A stretch of DNA of 24,615 nucleotides, taken from NCBI GenBank assembly GCA_034698045.1, contig JAQGAU010000717.1:1-24615 (forward strand), written 5' to 3'. Below are positions 1 to 9,885 of the stretch, one piece after another. Under the pieces are notes generated by a model. The model was given only the letters and a program-made list of their open reading frames with translations, did no database searches and was not told where the DNA came from. The position numbers and the translations under genes are program-made. Positions within the stretch are counted from its first letter, which is position 1. Every line of letters starts with the position of its first letter. The DNA comes from Paramacrobiotus richtersi (Eukaryota > Tardigrada > Eutardigrada > Parachela > Macrobiotidae).

Positions 1-2364
1 TTGCAGGATACGAATGCTTTCAGCTTTACCGAAGGCTTGATTAATGTGTGCGTTGTGCCGGCGGGCAGTCTTTGGGAGGGTGCTCTTAGTGAGGAAAAGA
101 TTGTGGGATACGTCAGCCGTGTTCCATCATCGCAAAACAAGAATACCGGTTTGATTCAGTTCATGGATGAGAAAAAGATCAATCCAGATCAGACATTAAA
201 AATGTCCTATATTGAATTCAACCCCAAGGATGTGAACTACGATCACAGCTCGCTAGTGAAGATGAATCATAAAGTAACTCTTTTGCGGACGTTTGCTAAT
301 CGTTTTCATTTATATAAACGTCCTTCCACTAGGTTAGCTTCAGAATTCTTTCCTGTGGAGAAAAACGAGCCCAGATCGCAGTGAACATCGGCATTGAAGA
401 GGGCTTGGAGAAGTTCCGTGGCCATATTGTTGCTGTGTGCAACGGTTACGGTTTTATTGAACATGAGCATTTGACGGATATCTGGTTCCACTTTACGTAA
501 GTGCTGTACAGACGGTCAGAGTGGATTCGTTTGACCTTTCGCTACGTTTGTCTGTGCTTTTCCACAAGAATGTGGCCATTGGTCAGCAGCACTATAATTA
601 CCCGCCCACGATGAGCAAGCGAGCCAATACAGAGCTCCATTTGAAAAATTCAGTTTTTCTGTTGGTAGTCGTTTGCGTCCTGGTGTGGATGGCAGAAAAC
701 TCAGGATTGGATGCTTAGTGGAGTATTCGTTATTGCCACAAAAACCTGACAGAAGCGGATTACAGGCCTGCCAAGTGCAGCCACTACTGCATCAGTACCT
801 GCCTGGATACCAGGTACTTCTACGTTGACAAGAACAGAAAAGACCTTTTCATGACAATTGTTTAATTTGTACAACTCGCAGCGTCATGCATTGAGCCGTA
901 AAGCAGTATCTTCGTGCGTTGTAGAGACTGGAGGATGATGCATGGCATGTAGGCGTTGTGGAGCGTGCTTTGCGCAATACCAATCCAGCGCAAAGTCAAT
1001 ATCACGGTTTGATTCGGACGCGTATCAACGGTGAGGTCACAGGTTCCCCTGCGGTGACCCCTTTTGAAATAAATTTCATTGCTCACTGTTAGATCAAGAA
1101 GAAGTGTACCTTTTCGCCATGAGCGGTGTGGTGAGGAAGTACGAAGTGCTGCAAGTTGGGGATCGGGTGAAATTTCAAGTTGGACTAGACGGGCAGACGA
1201 CGCTCCGTCGGGCGGTCAATATTATTCGTACGGCGTATGTGCTTCAAGTGAAAACGTTACGATCCGACGGCGAGGTACGGAATTACTGGATCATCTACGA
1301 AACAAGCTCGCTAACATGACCTTTCTGTTGCAGTTTGGATTTTTGTATTTCGGAGGCCAGGATTTGTTTTTCCATTCTTCTCAGATTAGAAACCGAATGC
1401 GGCCGCATCAGGGCGACTGGGTGGAATGCGCTTTGGCTAAAGATCGGCACGGACGACTGTGTGCGTCCAGTGTGCGAATCTTGCATCCGCGGTACGTTTG
1501 TTTGGTCAGCAATGTTTTTGTGTAATTATTTGCCTCGCACTCATTTACACAACCAAATCAAAGTCAACAAAAAAATCAAAAAATGTAGAGATCACGATAA
1601 ACATGAACTTTTGTAGTGAAATGACTCGTGAACTGTACGAGAAGGCTATGACACTGAATCCACGCACGGAAGGTGATTTCCCTCGCCCACACATCCAGCC
1701 CCGTAGTGGGCCTATGATTGATAAAGATTACGATAACATGGAAGATTTCGACTTGGACCATGGCTACGGGTACGAATATGCAGTAAAATGCATAATTTCG
1801 GTGTATTTACAAGCAATCTTTTGAGAATGACGGTATGACCATAAATTCGTAAACATTTGATTATTTTGCAGAAGCTCTGGGCAACCACGCAGCCATAACG
1901 TTCCTCGCGAGCCGTACTGGCTGGTCGTTGTACCGGACATGTTCCGCGAAAGCTGCAAAGCCAAAGCTAGTCAAATCAAGGTGCCCAAGCATCTGCACGA
2001 AGCATGGCTGAACGGAATGTCCACCAGCATCAATTTCCAACCACCGGATATTCCGCCGTCAGTCACGGCCGGCTCCACCAAGTACACCGGAGAACTGGGA
2101 GATTTCGAGCGGCCGAAAGCCAGTGAGGCCATTCAAGATCTGGTGAAGGCCCATCGGCAAGTGCGATCCAGCACCCGAGAAAAGGGCGATACCAACGAAC
2201 CCGATTCCATTCGGGGAACAACGACTGGACCACACACGAACTGGTTAGTGGAACATCCGACCAGCACGGTGCGCGCGCAGCAGCTGGACCCGCGCACCTT
2301 TGTTCGGGCGACAAAGTCCCATGAGTTCCACATGGGCCGCGGACGTCCGCTAAGTCGGTTTTGA
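1..2364 (+). CDS. CSDE1: Cold shock domain protein E1 (CSDE1/Unr)-like, 3' part (5' end outside window)
   Basis: RNA-binding protein of the CSDE1/Unr family, which controls mRNA translation and stability through repeated cold-shock domains (family knowledge). Exons by frame and splice consistency: 1(or 7)-273, 333-496, 654-813, 925-1030, 1093-1274, 1334-1491, 1617-1769, 1872-2364 (TGA). Introns are 59-157 nt and all phases agree. At least four cold-shock folds are visible: VGYVSRVP...NHKVSFRIL across exons 1-2; GHIVAVCNGYGFIEH...DIWFHFT and LRIGCLVEYSLL across exons 2-3; GLIRTRIN-DQEEVYLFAM and VGDRVKFQV across exons 4-5; GEFGFLYFGGQDLFFHSSQI with GDWVECALAK in exons 5-6. The C-terminal ~215 residues (exons 7-8) are a low-similarity, Pro/Arg-rich tail ending GRGRPLSRF. 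Bases 1-6 (ttgcag) resemble a 3' splice site, so the first exon may begin at 7. Exon 4 (925-1030) is the least certain. Family assignment is firm; orthology to CSDE1 rather than another multi-CSD protein is likely. Confidence 0.8.
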
Positions 2365-2574
2365 AGGGGGTCAAATTTGTTCCAACGAAGACTGTGTTTT
2401 TTCATACACTGATCATTTTTTTGAAATGCAGCCTCGAATACAAACCATATTCCGAAATCAGTAATTTGTTTAGAACTTATTCTGTTCCCTTTTTCGCTCA
2501 TTCTTTTATAGTATCATTCACTTTCTGATAGCCCTTGTTTCATTTCTGTTGCCCTTCTCAGTTTCGACATTTTT

Positions 2575-2580
2575 TTTATT
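2575..2580 (-). terminator. Poly(A) signal AATAAA, neuroguidin gene
   Basis: The plus strand reads tttatt, giving AATAAA on the minus strand about 90 nt downstream of the neuroguidin stop at 2669-2671. Spacing is typical for an animal 3' UTR. Confidence 0.55.
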
Positions 2581-2587
2581 CCAAACC

Positions 2588-2593
2588 ATTAAA
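2588..2593 (+). terminator. Poly(A) signal ATTAAA, CSDE1-like gene
   Basis: ATTAAA lies 224 nt after the CSDE1 stop, in a T-rich stretch. It sits 8 nt beyond the neuroguidin AATAAA on the opposite strand, so the two convergent transcripts probably overlap at their 3' ends. Inferred from motif and position only. Confidence 0.5.
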
Positions 2594-2668
2594 GTACAAT
2601 TACATTTCCCGCAGATGCTTTTAACATTATGTATTCAGTTCAAATAGGGACCGAAGTGGAAGTCCATT

Positions 2669-4609
2669 TCACTTATGACGTCGTGCCTTCTTGCTTTTCT
2701 TTCCCTGCAAGAAAAATCGTTAAAGTACCGAATAATTTGCAGCGCTTGGAATCGTCTTCGAAACAAAAGGATCAATACCTTGTGTTTTTGCGGTTTCTTT
2801 CTCTTTTTCAACTTTGCACCGAAGTTTCCTTCATCGAAATCTTCATTTCGGGTCATAGGACGGAAATCCTGGAAATCCGCCAGTTGCGACAAACTGCCCA
2901 TGGTGGTCATTTTCTTCGATCGCGCTTTGTCCTTCTTGCTGACATTCAGCCGGACCATATTGCTTTCCTCATATTCTTCCCGTTCTCTGGCACCCTTGTC
3001 CGCTTTCATACGATAAATATCCCGATCGTGAACTTCTTCCGGCTCGTCATAGTATTCCTGTCTCAGCTCTTGCATAATGGTACTGTGTAAAGCGCGCTTC
3101 TTGGCTCGTTCAGTGTCTTTTTGCAGGCGATCTTTTGGCGTCTCATCCATGTTGTAGGGTACTGCCGCTAACCTGGGTGGAACGTACACGTTTCCGCGTC
3201 GATTTGATGCATGTTTTGCGTCGTCGCCTTGGTCTTCATCATGCACGATCTCATCTGAAACAGTCAAATACTATAGTACTACAGCGATGTCATATCAAAA
3301 GTTCCGAAAACATTAACCCTGTAAGTGGCAAACAAACTGAACGGCTATTCTGCGCTCGTAACTTACGAAAAAGCCATAATTTTAATCATAATTATTTAAA
3401 GATAAACCTTTTTTCAGTGCAACACGATCTGCAACTCACAGACTGCATAAACGTTATAATGTTACCAACAAAGCAACAGCGTACATAATGATACTTGTAG
3501 TACTGGGCATAATTATTATTCATGAATCTTATTGTTAGCTCCTGCATAAAGACGTAAATATTTCGAAATCCATTTTCGTACAAAAACAACATAATGTGGG
3601 AAGGCTCACTGAAGATTCAACTAGGCTCGATTATTATGTTCAATATGTTTTCGTATAACACACTGCTCAAACTGTACAAACTAAACAAACGCCGAAAGCA
3701 CGAAAAAGGACAAACTTACAAATTCCATTTCGGTTTCATGTTCTGATGCCTGCAAGTTTTAATTCGCAACAGTTTTAGTAACGGCAACCGAATTTGAGTC
3801 AAATAATTATGAAAACTGCAATACTCGAGTTTTTCCACAAATTTTTTGTAACAAAATATCATGTTTATTTGGCAACCCAAAAAAAAAAAAACTTCTACAC
3901 TGCTTCTGATTAACACTGTACTGTATTTTCCCTAACGATAATAAAGGACTACTGTATTAACACTCTCTCAAGATCTTCAAGCCACTACACTACGACTATC
4001 ACTCTCGTGAACAACCAAAACCAGACGCAATGATAATCGACTAATACCAACAACGTCACCAAGAAGTCCAAGCGCAAAACTAACCTGCTTCCACATCAGA
4101 TTCGTCAGCTCCTTCCTTTGTTCCACCAAAGGCATTCATCAACTGATCAGGGTTGGGTTTAAATCTAGCAGGATCCGTCTCGTCCACATGCTCGTCCAGG
4201 GCAGCTTTCATAAGCTTGTCAATATGATATTTTAGCTTAACTTCCATGGGGCGCATTTTCTCCAAAACAGTCCGTATTTCCACTATCCTGACGACCGCCG
4301 GATCTTCGGCAATCGACACACCGGACGTTTTCTTCAGCATAACCAAAACGAGGTTCTGGAGGTAATTCAACATGACATGGTTCTTCAGCTCCAAGAAACT
4401 CATTCCCTGCAAAAGCGTTAAGATCGATAATAACACACTTCCATTAGTTACAATGTCCTTACCGTTGAGGAATCCGCTTCTTCGGTGTCGGTGCTTCTCT
4501 TGCGAAGCTTGTGCACAACTGACAACACATCGGCGATCTGGCTCTTCAGAGAGCCGATGATATTGCTGAACTTCTCGGAGTGTTCGTCAAGTGGCTTTTC
4601 AGAAGTCAT
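2669..4609 (-). CDS. NGDN: Neuroguidin (Sas10/Utp3/C1D family)
   Basis: Neuroguidin/Lcp5-type protein: a nucleolar factor of 18S rRNA processing (small-subunit processome), also reported as an eIF4E-binding translational regulator in animals. Exons (minus): 4609-4463, 4406-4085, 3254-2779, 2704-2669; the sum is 981 nt = 326 aa plus stop, close to the ~315 aa of vertebrate neuroguidin. Exon 1 starts MTSEKPLDEH and has a coiled-coil-like LKSQIADVLSVVHKLRKRS. Exon 2 carries the Sas10/C1D core: GMSFLELKNHVMLNYLQNLV, then VVRIVEIRTVLEKMRPMEVK and LKYHIDKLMKAA. Exon 3 has GNVYVPPRLAAVPY, which is the conserved 'VPPR' box, and MGSLSQLADFQDF. Exon 4 gives the basic tail KKSKKARRHK. Junctions: ACG|gtaagg..ttgcag|GGA; GCAG|gttagt..tttcag|AT; AAG|gtattg..ttgcag|GGA. 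The second intron is unusually long (830 nt). Confidence 0.92.
3255..4084 (-). other. Long AT-rich intron 2 of neuroguidin (830 nt)
   Basis: Bounded by GCAG|gttagt (minus, donor side 4084) and gactgtttcag (acceptor side 3255). It is an order of magnitude longer than the other NGDN introns (56 and 74 nt). It contains a 12-A run near 3879 and AT-rich unique sequence. I see no ORF, tRNA or repeat of note inside on either strand. Confidence 0.75.
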
Positions 4610-5192
4610 TTCTTTTCTCGACAGAGTACCACCAAAGTCAACTCGCAAGCATAAGAAATTCAACAAAGGAAATTACGACGTCACAATTTGGATTTTATCA
4701 TTATCGTACATTCATTGCAAGTTTTCCTGTTCGAACTACTATAGTAATTAGAAGTTTAGAACAGTTCGCCACGAAACTGTGTAAGGAACTTCTGACTGCC
4801 CCTACGAGGCGACCGTAAGTTCGTAACTATACTTAGTAATCAATCCAACTGTTTCAAGATTTGTGCGACTAACAGTCACCCTATTTCTTTTGTTACCTTT
4901 TTTAATGTAATGATTGATGCCAATCTGATGAAAATTTTATTAACTGCGAAAACTGCAACCAGACATCATAAACAACATAACACAAGGCCACAGGTGACAA
5001 GGGTTAAAACTACACAGCATATCACACCTTCTTATCGAAACCTGTACACCCCGTTCGATAAAAAGTCCGCTTTAAAAGAACTTCCAAGTAACAACCAACA
5101 TTCCGAAATAATAAATGTACAGACGCGTGATCGTTCCATTTGTACCGAACATCTCTGGAACAAATGGTTCAACCAGACAGTTTTATGGAGCA
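4610..5192. other. Spacer between NGDN 5' end and COA6 3' end
   Basis: About 580 bases holding the NGDN promoter/5' UTR and the COA6 3' UTR (both genes on the minus strand). Apart from the COA6 poly(A) signal I see nothing definite. The plus-strand open frames at 4485-4818 and 4910-5242 are low-complexity or overlap the neighbouring coding exons in antisense. Confidence 0.6.
4936..4941 (-). terminator. Poly(A) signal AATAAA, COA6 gene
   Basis: Plus-strand tttatt equals AATAAA on the minus strand, about 250 nt downstream of the COA6 stop and about 330 nt upstream of the NGDN start. It is the first canonical hexamer I see after the gene. Confidence 0.45.
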
Positions 5193-5686
5193 TCATGTCG
5201 ACTGCACAGGTTTCGGCTGCTGCTGGATTTTGTTATTGTTAGTAGCTTCCGGTGAAGATCTCGACTGTCTTGATCCCGCTACTTTTTCGCTAATCACTGG
5301 CTCATATCCTTCGGTTTCGATCTTTTGCTTGTACTGGTTATAGACGTATTTCCGATCAAAATGCTTAACCTAAAGGCGAAGCAGCAAACTGTCGTACAGT
5401 ATAAAACTTCAAAGGACGTACACATATGCATACGTAGTATACGTACTTTCGCGTATCCTCAGAAATTCACGTTTGTATTACAGAGCGAGAAGTTTTTGTA
5501 AATTTTGCCGGTTGAAGTGCTTACCCACTGGGCAGGACAGGTTTGCTCATATACATCCCGAAGTGCTTTACATTTGGTGTCATCTCCAGTTTCATCCATG
5601 CACTTCCAGTATCTGTCCCGGGAATCCCAGCAGACTTTCCGCTCTTGCTTATTAGGTGCTGCACGGGAACTGTCGCCACTATCCAT
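5193..5686 (-). CDS. COA6: Cytochrome c oxidase assembly factor 6 (COA6)
   Basis: Small twin-cysteine protein of the mitochondrial intermembrane space that helps deliver copper to COX2 via SCO proteins (family knowledge). Exons (minus): 5686-5525 and 5369-5193; total 112 aa. Intron 5370-5524 (155 nt), phase 0, TGG|gtaagc..cctttag|GTT. The cysteine spacing is diagnostic: C19-X9-C29 (CWDSRDRYWKC) and C39-X10-C50 (CKALRDVYEQTC), followed by PAQW-VKHFDRKYVYNQYKQK, the COX6B-like helix typical of COA6. The start at 5684-5686 (MDSGDSSRAAPNK) is preferred; an upstream in-frame ATG (5723-5725) adds 13 residues that resemble 5' UTR. The last ~30 residues (PVISEKVAGSRQSR onward) are a longer, Ser/Gln-rich tail than in human COA6. 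There is no presequence, as expected for MIA40-imported proteins. Confidence 0.93.
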
Positions 5687-6181
5687 ACTGCACTGAGGTT
5701 CAATCCAACAGAAAACTATACACACTTCGCAAAGTGCGGCAAGTTGCGATCACAATATATTCACAAAATCCTGGATGGAAAATCCATTCTGCTTTTGATT
5801 CCTGAACAGCTGCAACCTGAAACCTTGTTCCTCGACAAGTTACGGGCGAAACTGCCAGCCGAGGGCGTATGCGCATAATTCACGGTCAGATACCATGTAA
5901 ATGCCACCAGTGTGAGATTGCACTGGCGGAAGATCTTATAGATGTAAACACTACTCGCTCTGCAATGTGCTCTCGTTTGTAAATTTTTAATTTATTCTTT
6001 GTTGTTTGTTGGGATAAAATCGTCGAAGCCAAGGAGCCGTGCTTTAGTTCGCCCATTTTGTACCCATCTAATAGCCATCTAGTAACTGATGACACGGTAC
6101 CTGGAAAAATCTCGTAGACACTCCGCAAGGATCTAGTTCTGACAACAATCAGACTCCGGACTGTGAAAGCATCGCATCGCA
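5687..6181. other. Divergent promoter region, COA6 (-) / GGT (+)
   Basis: About 495 bases between the divergent starts of COA6 and the gamma-glutamyltransferase gene, so both promoters must lie here. I see no TATA box placed convincingly. A plus-strand open stretch at roughly 5735-5878 reads like protein (see findings) but lacks a start and a clear splice context. Confidence 0.5.
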
Positions 6182-8899
6182 ATGGTGAGAAAAATTTTCG
6201 GGCCAAAATGATACAAACTGCCAGAGTGTTCATATTTTTCAGGATCCGAAAACGGAACGCCAGATCCTCACGAATCACGATGTGCTGGGTGCACCGCGGT
6301 ATTCGGTTGGTTTAGAGGAAGTTTCTCTCGATCCTGACCAGCCTCATGCGACGTTCTCTTCCACGGTCGGACATTTCAGCAGCTCCTATTATGGAGATAC
6401 GCTCAAACCAGGATCTCGTACTGATAAAGTGTTGCTGGTCCTTTTTGGTATCACCTCATCAGATCTGCATGGACTGGGCAACATCTTGATTGCTTGTGCC
6501 GTAATTTCACTGCTCATCTTGGTTGGATTGATTGTGCACATATTAGTTGGACCGCCACAGGTTTGTTTCGCAAAGAATTGATACAATATTGCTAACAGTC
6601 AAGTGCTTATCTTACTCGCGTGCAAGTACGTTTATAATATTAATTTTACTAATACTGTAATATTACTTTTATAATTTTATGAATTTTTTTATTGAAAATA
6701 GGGTAATTTAGGTAACTGTCCGTGCATTTTGCTCGCAGTTCTGGCTAAATCAGCTTATATAATTACACTGTTAGCAGCTAAACACACTGCGATTAGTCGA
6801 CTTCTAATAAGCGTATATCGTTTATTTTTTGAAATAAACGGTTTACTTCGGTAGATTCTACCACATGGAGCAGTTGCGACAGACGTTAAAGCGTGTTCGG
6901 AAATTGGAGTAAACATCCTCAAGGATGGTGGTTCCGCGGTCGACGCCGCGATCGCCTCGGCGTTCTGTCTGCAAGTAGTCAATCCCCAGAGTTCGGGAAT
7001 TGGCGGGTACGAAAGGCGTCTCTCTAGAAAAATGACTTATGGCTTTTTTATTCGAAGTTTCGGGTATTTTTCAGTGGAGGATTTATGCTAGTTTATGACC
7101 ATCGTAATAAATCCGCCTGGTATTTGGATTTCCGAGAGACGGCTCCGGCGGCGTATGTTCCCAGTATGCTGGAATCAGGGCGCCAAACGCCACATTTACT
7201 AATCGGCGTTCCGGGTATATTTTCTGTTTCTGTGAATTTTGTTAGGTGACTGAAGACGGTAATTATGGGATTGTTTTTTTTCAGGCGAATTAAAAGGAAT
7301 GGAAGCTGCTCACAAAAAATTCGGACGATTGAGGTGGGATTCTCTCGTTCGTCCCGCCATTGACCTCGCTCGCACGGGTTTCAAAGTGACCATTCCTCTT
7401 GGTACGCATTTTTTTGGCGATACGATGCTGTTGTTCATTGAAGGGTTGATGACAGCTGTTTTCTGTAGCCAAAGACATTTGGCGATTCGACAAAATCAAA
7501 GACTTGCCATCAAGTGAAAAACTGAAAAACTTCTTATACCCAGATGGAAAAGCGTTGCAAGCCGGCCAAACCATTAAACGTTTTGATTTCGCCGACACAT
7601 TGGAACGAATCGCCCGTGGTGGCGCGGATGAGTTCTATAAGGGTCAGCTTGGTTCTGAAGTTGTCGCAGAGGTGAGAGAGCAGAATTTTACTTAATATTT
7701 CTGGAAACATATCACCGTACTGACATCTGTGATAAATAAGTTTGAATTTGTTATGTTTTTGCGGCGCCGTTGATTTTATTCTACCAGTTATGGTTATCGA
7801 ATATAATGCGGCTTTTTTTTGTTGCAGATTTCTAAATTCAAGGGAATTTTAACCAAGGACGACCTAGTGAACTACGAGGCTGTTGAGCGCGAACCGTTGA
7901 ACACAACATTCGGCGGTAAAATTAAAATGCAGCATTTTTTTGACAAATAACACAACTTTATTCCTCCAATAATTTTTTTGACAACTGCTATAATAAGAAG
8001 AAGCGCGATACAACTATGATTTTAAAATGCAGCATTAGTCATTACCGAACAGATTTAATCAGACTCTTTGTGCACCGGACGTTATTACACGTACGTTTTC
8101 AGATTACTTCGTCCTAACAGCACCCCCTCCAAGTTCCGGTCCGGCATTTATTCTAGCGCTGAATATCCTAGAAGGGTTTAATCTCACAATGAATGATCTG
8201 ACTAGTTCGCAATTTTGGCATCGCTACATTGAGGTGAGAGCTGTTCTACGAATTTCGTTCCCTAACAGTAACCAGCGATGCCACGAAATGGTTTGCAGGC
8301 TTTGAAATTTCAATACGCCAACAAAAATCGCCTTGGCGATCCCGCGTTTGAACCGGATGTTATCGCAATTGCACGCGATATGATGGAGTGAGTATTTCCA
8401 TACATTTCGTATAAAGGAGAGGTTTTATGATTTCTTTCGAATTTTTGCAGTAAAAATACTGGAAAACGTGCTCGTAAGCGAATTAAACCGGATAATGTCC
8501 TTGGTGCCAGCGAGTACTCCCTTGGAATCAATGTTTCCCAGCCTACGCCATTCGGAACAACGCATATTTCTGTGGTGGACGCCAAGGATGTATACGCCAG
8601 TTTTACAACGTAAGCACGGAACTATGGCAGTTGCCAAATGCGTTTATCGTATGTACTAGTTTAACATTAATTGTTTCTGGTAGAACGAATAATTATTGGT
8701 TTGGATCTGGTATTATGACTGCCGGGGGAATCATACTCAATGATGAACTGGCCGATTTCGCAACGAAAAATATGGATAGCCCTGAACAGGTAAAATGCTG
8801 TGCAATACGCCCAGTTTCTAATCAATCGTGATGTTATAAACATTCACACATAAGCGGCGTATTCGACAGTGTAAAATAGTGATGTCGTCGATAGCTCCT

Positions 8900-8932
<33 letters not shown>

Positions 8933-9885
8933 GTTAGATTCAATGGGCACCGAAAGGTTGGTGGTTCAAATCCACCCAGGAGCGATTTTTTCCGTTTACA
9001 AAGTGACTTTTTTATTCCATTTGCAGTTTTTGAAATTGTTTTGGCTTTATTATTGATTGTTATCATGTTTTTGTTTGTTTAGAATAATTTGCCCAAAGCT
9101 GGAAAGCGGCCACTATCGAGTATGGTCCCAACTGTCATTTACCATTCACTCCGCGCTTGCACTAACCGTACAGCAGTTGGTGCTTCGAATGGCACGCATA
9201 TCCCATCCGGTAAGGTTCAAATTGAACTACGGGTTTTTGTTTCTGTCGGTTTATGCTTTGCATTTTCCAAACATAGGTGTCTTGAGTACCTTGTTGAACG
9301 TCTTGGTTTTTGGGATGAATATAACAGAAGCTATCGAATACCCAAGAATGTTTGCCGATTTACCCTCGAATCCCGTGTTGTATGAAGGTATGTATGGTGT
9401 AATTTAGCCTTGTTTACACGAGTAAAGATTTACTTCTTTTGAAATACACAAATATTTTCGATCAAGTTTTAAACTCAGCCTGTGTCAGATAAGATTAAAG
9501 ATAAAAGATACAAATAATATTAAGTGAAATTTAATGACAAACAACAGAAGTAAATAATATTTTCGCAAATAAGTTTTATTTTTATTTGTTAAAGATACAT
9601 GTACTTAGTGAATCTCTTGGGTGGCATTTTTCTTTTAATCTTTTATTTCATAGGACACTTTTTAAAAGTGCCCATGTTGCTTTGTTACATAATAAACTAA
9701 TAATGCTTTCAGATCGAGGAAATTATCCCTTCAGCAACAAAACTTTGGAGGATTTAATTTCATGGGGTCACAATATGACGAAAGCGGAGGAAGGATTAAG
9801 TGTCGTACAAGCTGTGATCAAAAATAACAAAACCATAACAGCCCATTCCGATAGTCGTAAATTTGGTGATGCAGCTATTTATTAA
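6182..9885 (+). CDS. Membrane gamma-glutamyltransferase / glutathione hydrolase (GGT family)
   Basis: Type II membrane ectoenzyme of the GGT (N-terminal nucleophile) family, which cleaves gamma-glutamyl bonds of glutathione. Exons: 6182-6184 (ATG only), 6243-6560, 6855-7006, 7075-7214, 7285-7401, 7469-7671, 7828-7915, 8103-8233, 8299-8387, 8451-8609, 8684-8789, 9083-9209, 9277-9387, 9713-9885 (TAA); 1917 nt = 638 aa, all phases consistent. A ~80-residue cytoplasmic N-terminus precedes a membrane anchor (residues ~81-103). GGT signatures: HGAVATDV, GGSAVDAAIA, VNPQSSGIGGGGF, LDFRETAP (substrate-binding Arg178), the autocleavage/nucleophile Thr in FGTTHISVVD (~T450), WFGS...GIILNDELADF, PGKRPLSSM-type AGKRPLSSM (S514-S515), and C-terminal SDSRKFGDAAIY. 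Oddity: the oxyanion-hole Gly-Gly reads GASNGTHI, i.e. Asn538 at the first Gly. The start is supported by an in-frame TGA just upstream. Intron 2 hosts a MITE-like repeat and intron 11 a tRNA gene. Confidence 0.93.
6590..6776. mobile_element. MITE-like element in GGT intron 2
   Basis: A 42-bp segment (6590-6631, beginning tgctaacagtcaagtgctta) recurs at 24359-24400 with one mismatch. A 10-bp inverted copy of its end (actgttagca, 6767-6776) lies 187 bp from the left end, inside the same 294-nt intron. The interior is AT-rich and non-coding. The left repeat is solid; the right boundary rests only on a 10-bp match and is inferred. No target-site duplication is obvious beyond a possible TA. It is likely a degenerate copy of a non-autonomous inverted-repeat element. 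Confidence 0.55.
8894..8984 (+). tRNA. tRNA-Asn(GTT) with a 17-nt intron
   Basis: A full cloverleaf can be drawn: acceptor GCTCCTG/CAGGAGC (8894-8900 and 8977-8983), discriminator G8984, D arm TGGCGCAATCGGTTAGCGC (A box), anticodon stem TTCGG/CCGAA, anticodon GTT at 8928-8930, T arm with GGTTCAAATCC (B box). The anticodon loop is interrupted one base 3' of the anticodon (canonical 37/38 site) by 8932-8948, so the gene is 91 nt and the mature tRNA 74 nt before CCA. Splice position is ambiguous by one A. Six T residues follow immediately (8986-8991). The gene lies inside intron 11 (8790-9082) of the GGT gene, same strand. Confidence 0.95.
8986..8991 (+). terminator. RNA polymerase III terminator (T6)
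   Basis: A run of six T residues starts two bases after the tRNA discriminator base, the usual Pol III stop, and supports independent transcription of the nested tRNA. Confidence 0.8.

Noticed and set aside
521-718. 65-codon ORF (start 521) as a separate small membrane protein
   Set aside because: It lies in and across the CSDE1 intron 497-653; the cold-shock frame (FSVGSRLRPG...VEYSLL) in the same DNA is clearly the real one.
6767-6776. Right end of the GGT-intron MITE as certain
   Set aside because: A 10-bp inverted match within 200 bp of AT-rich DNA could arise by chance; kept only as a tentative boundary.
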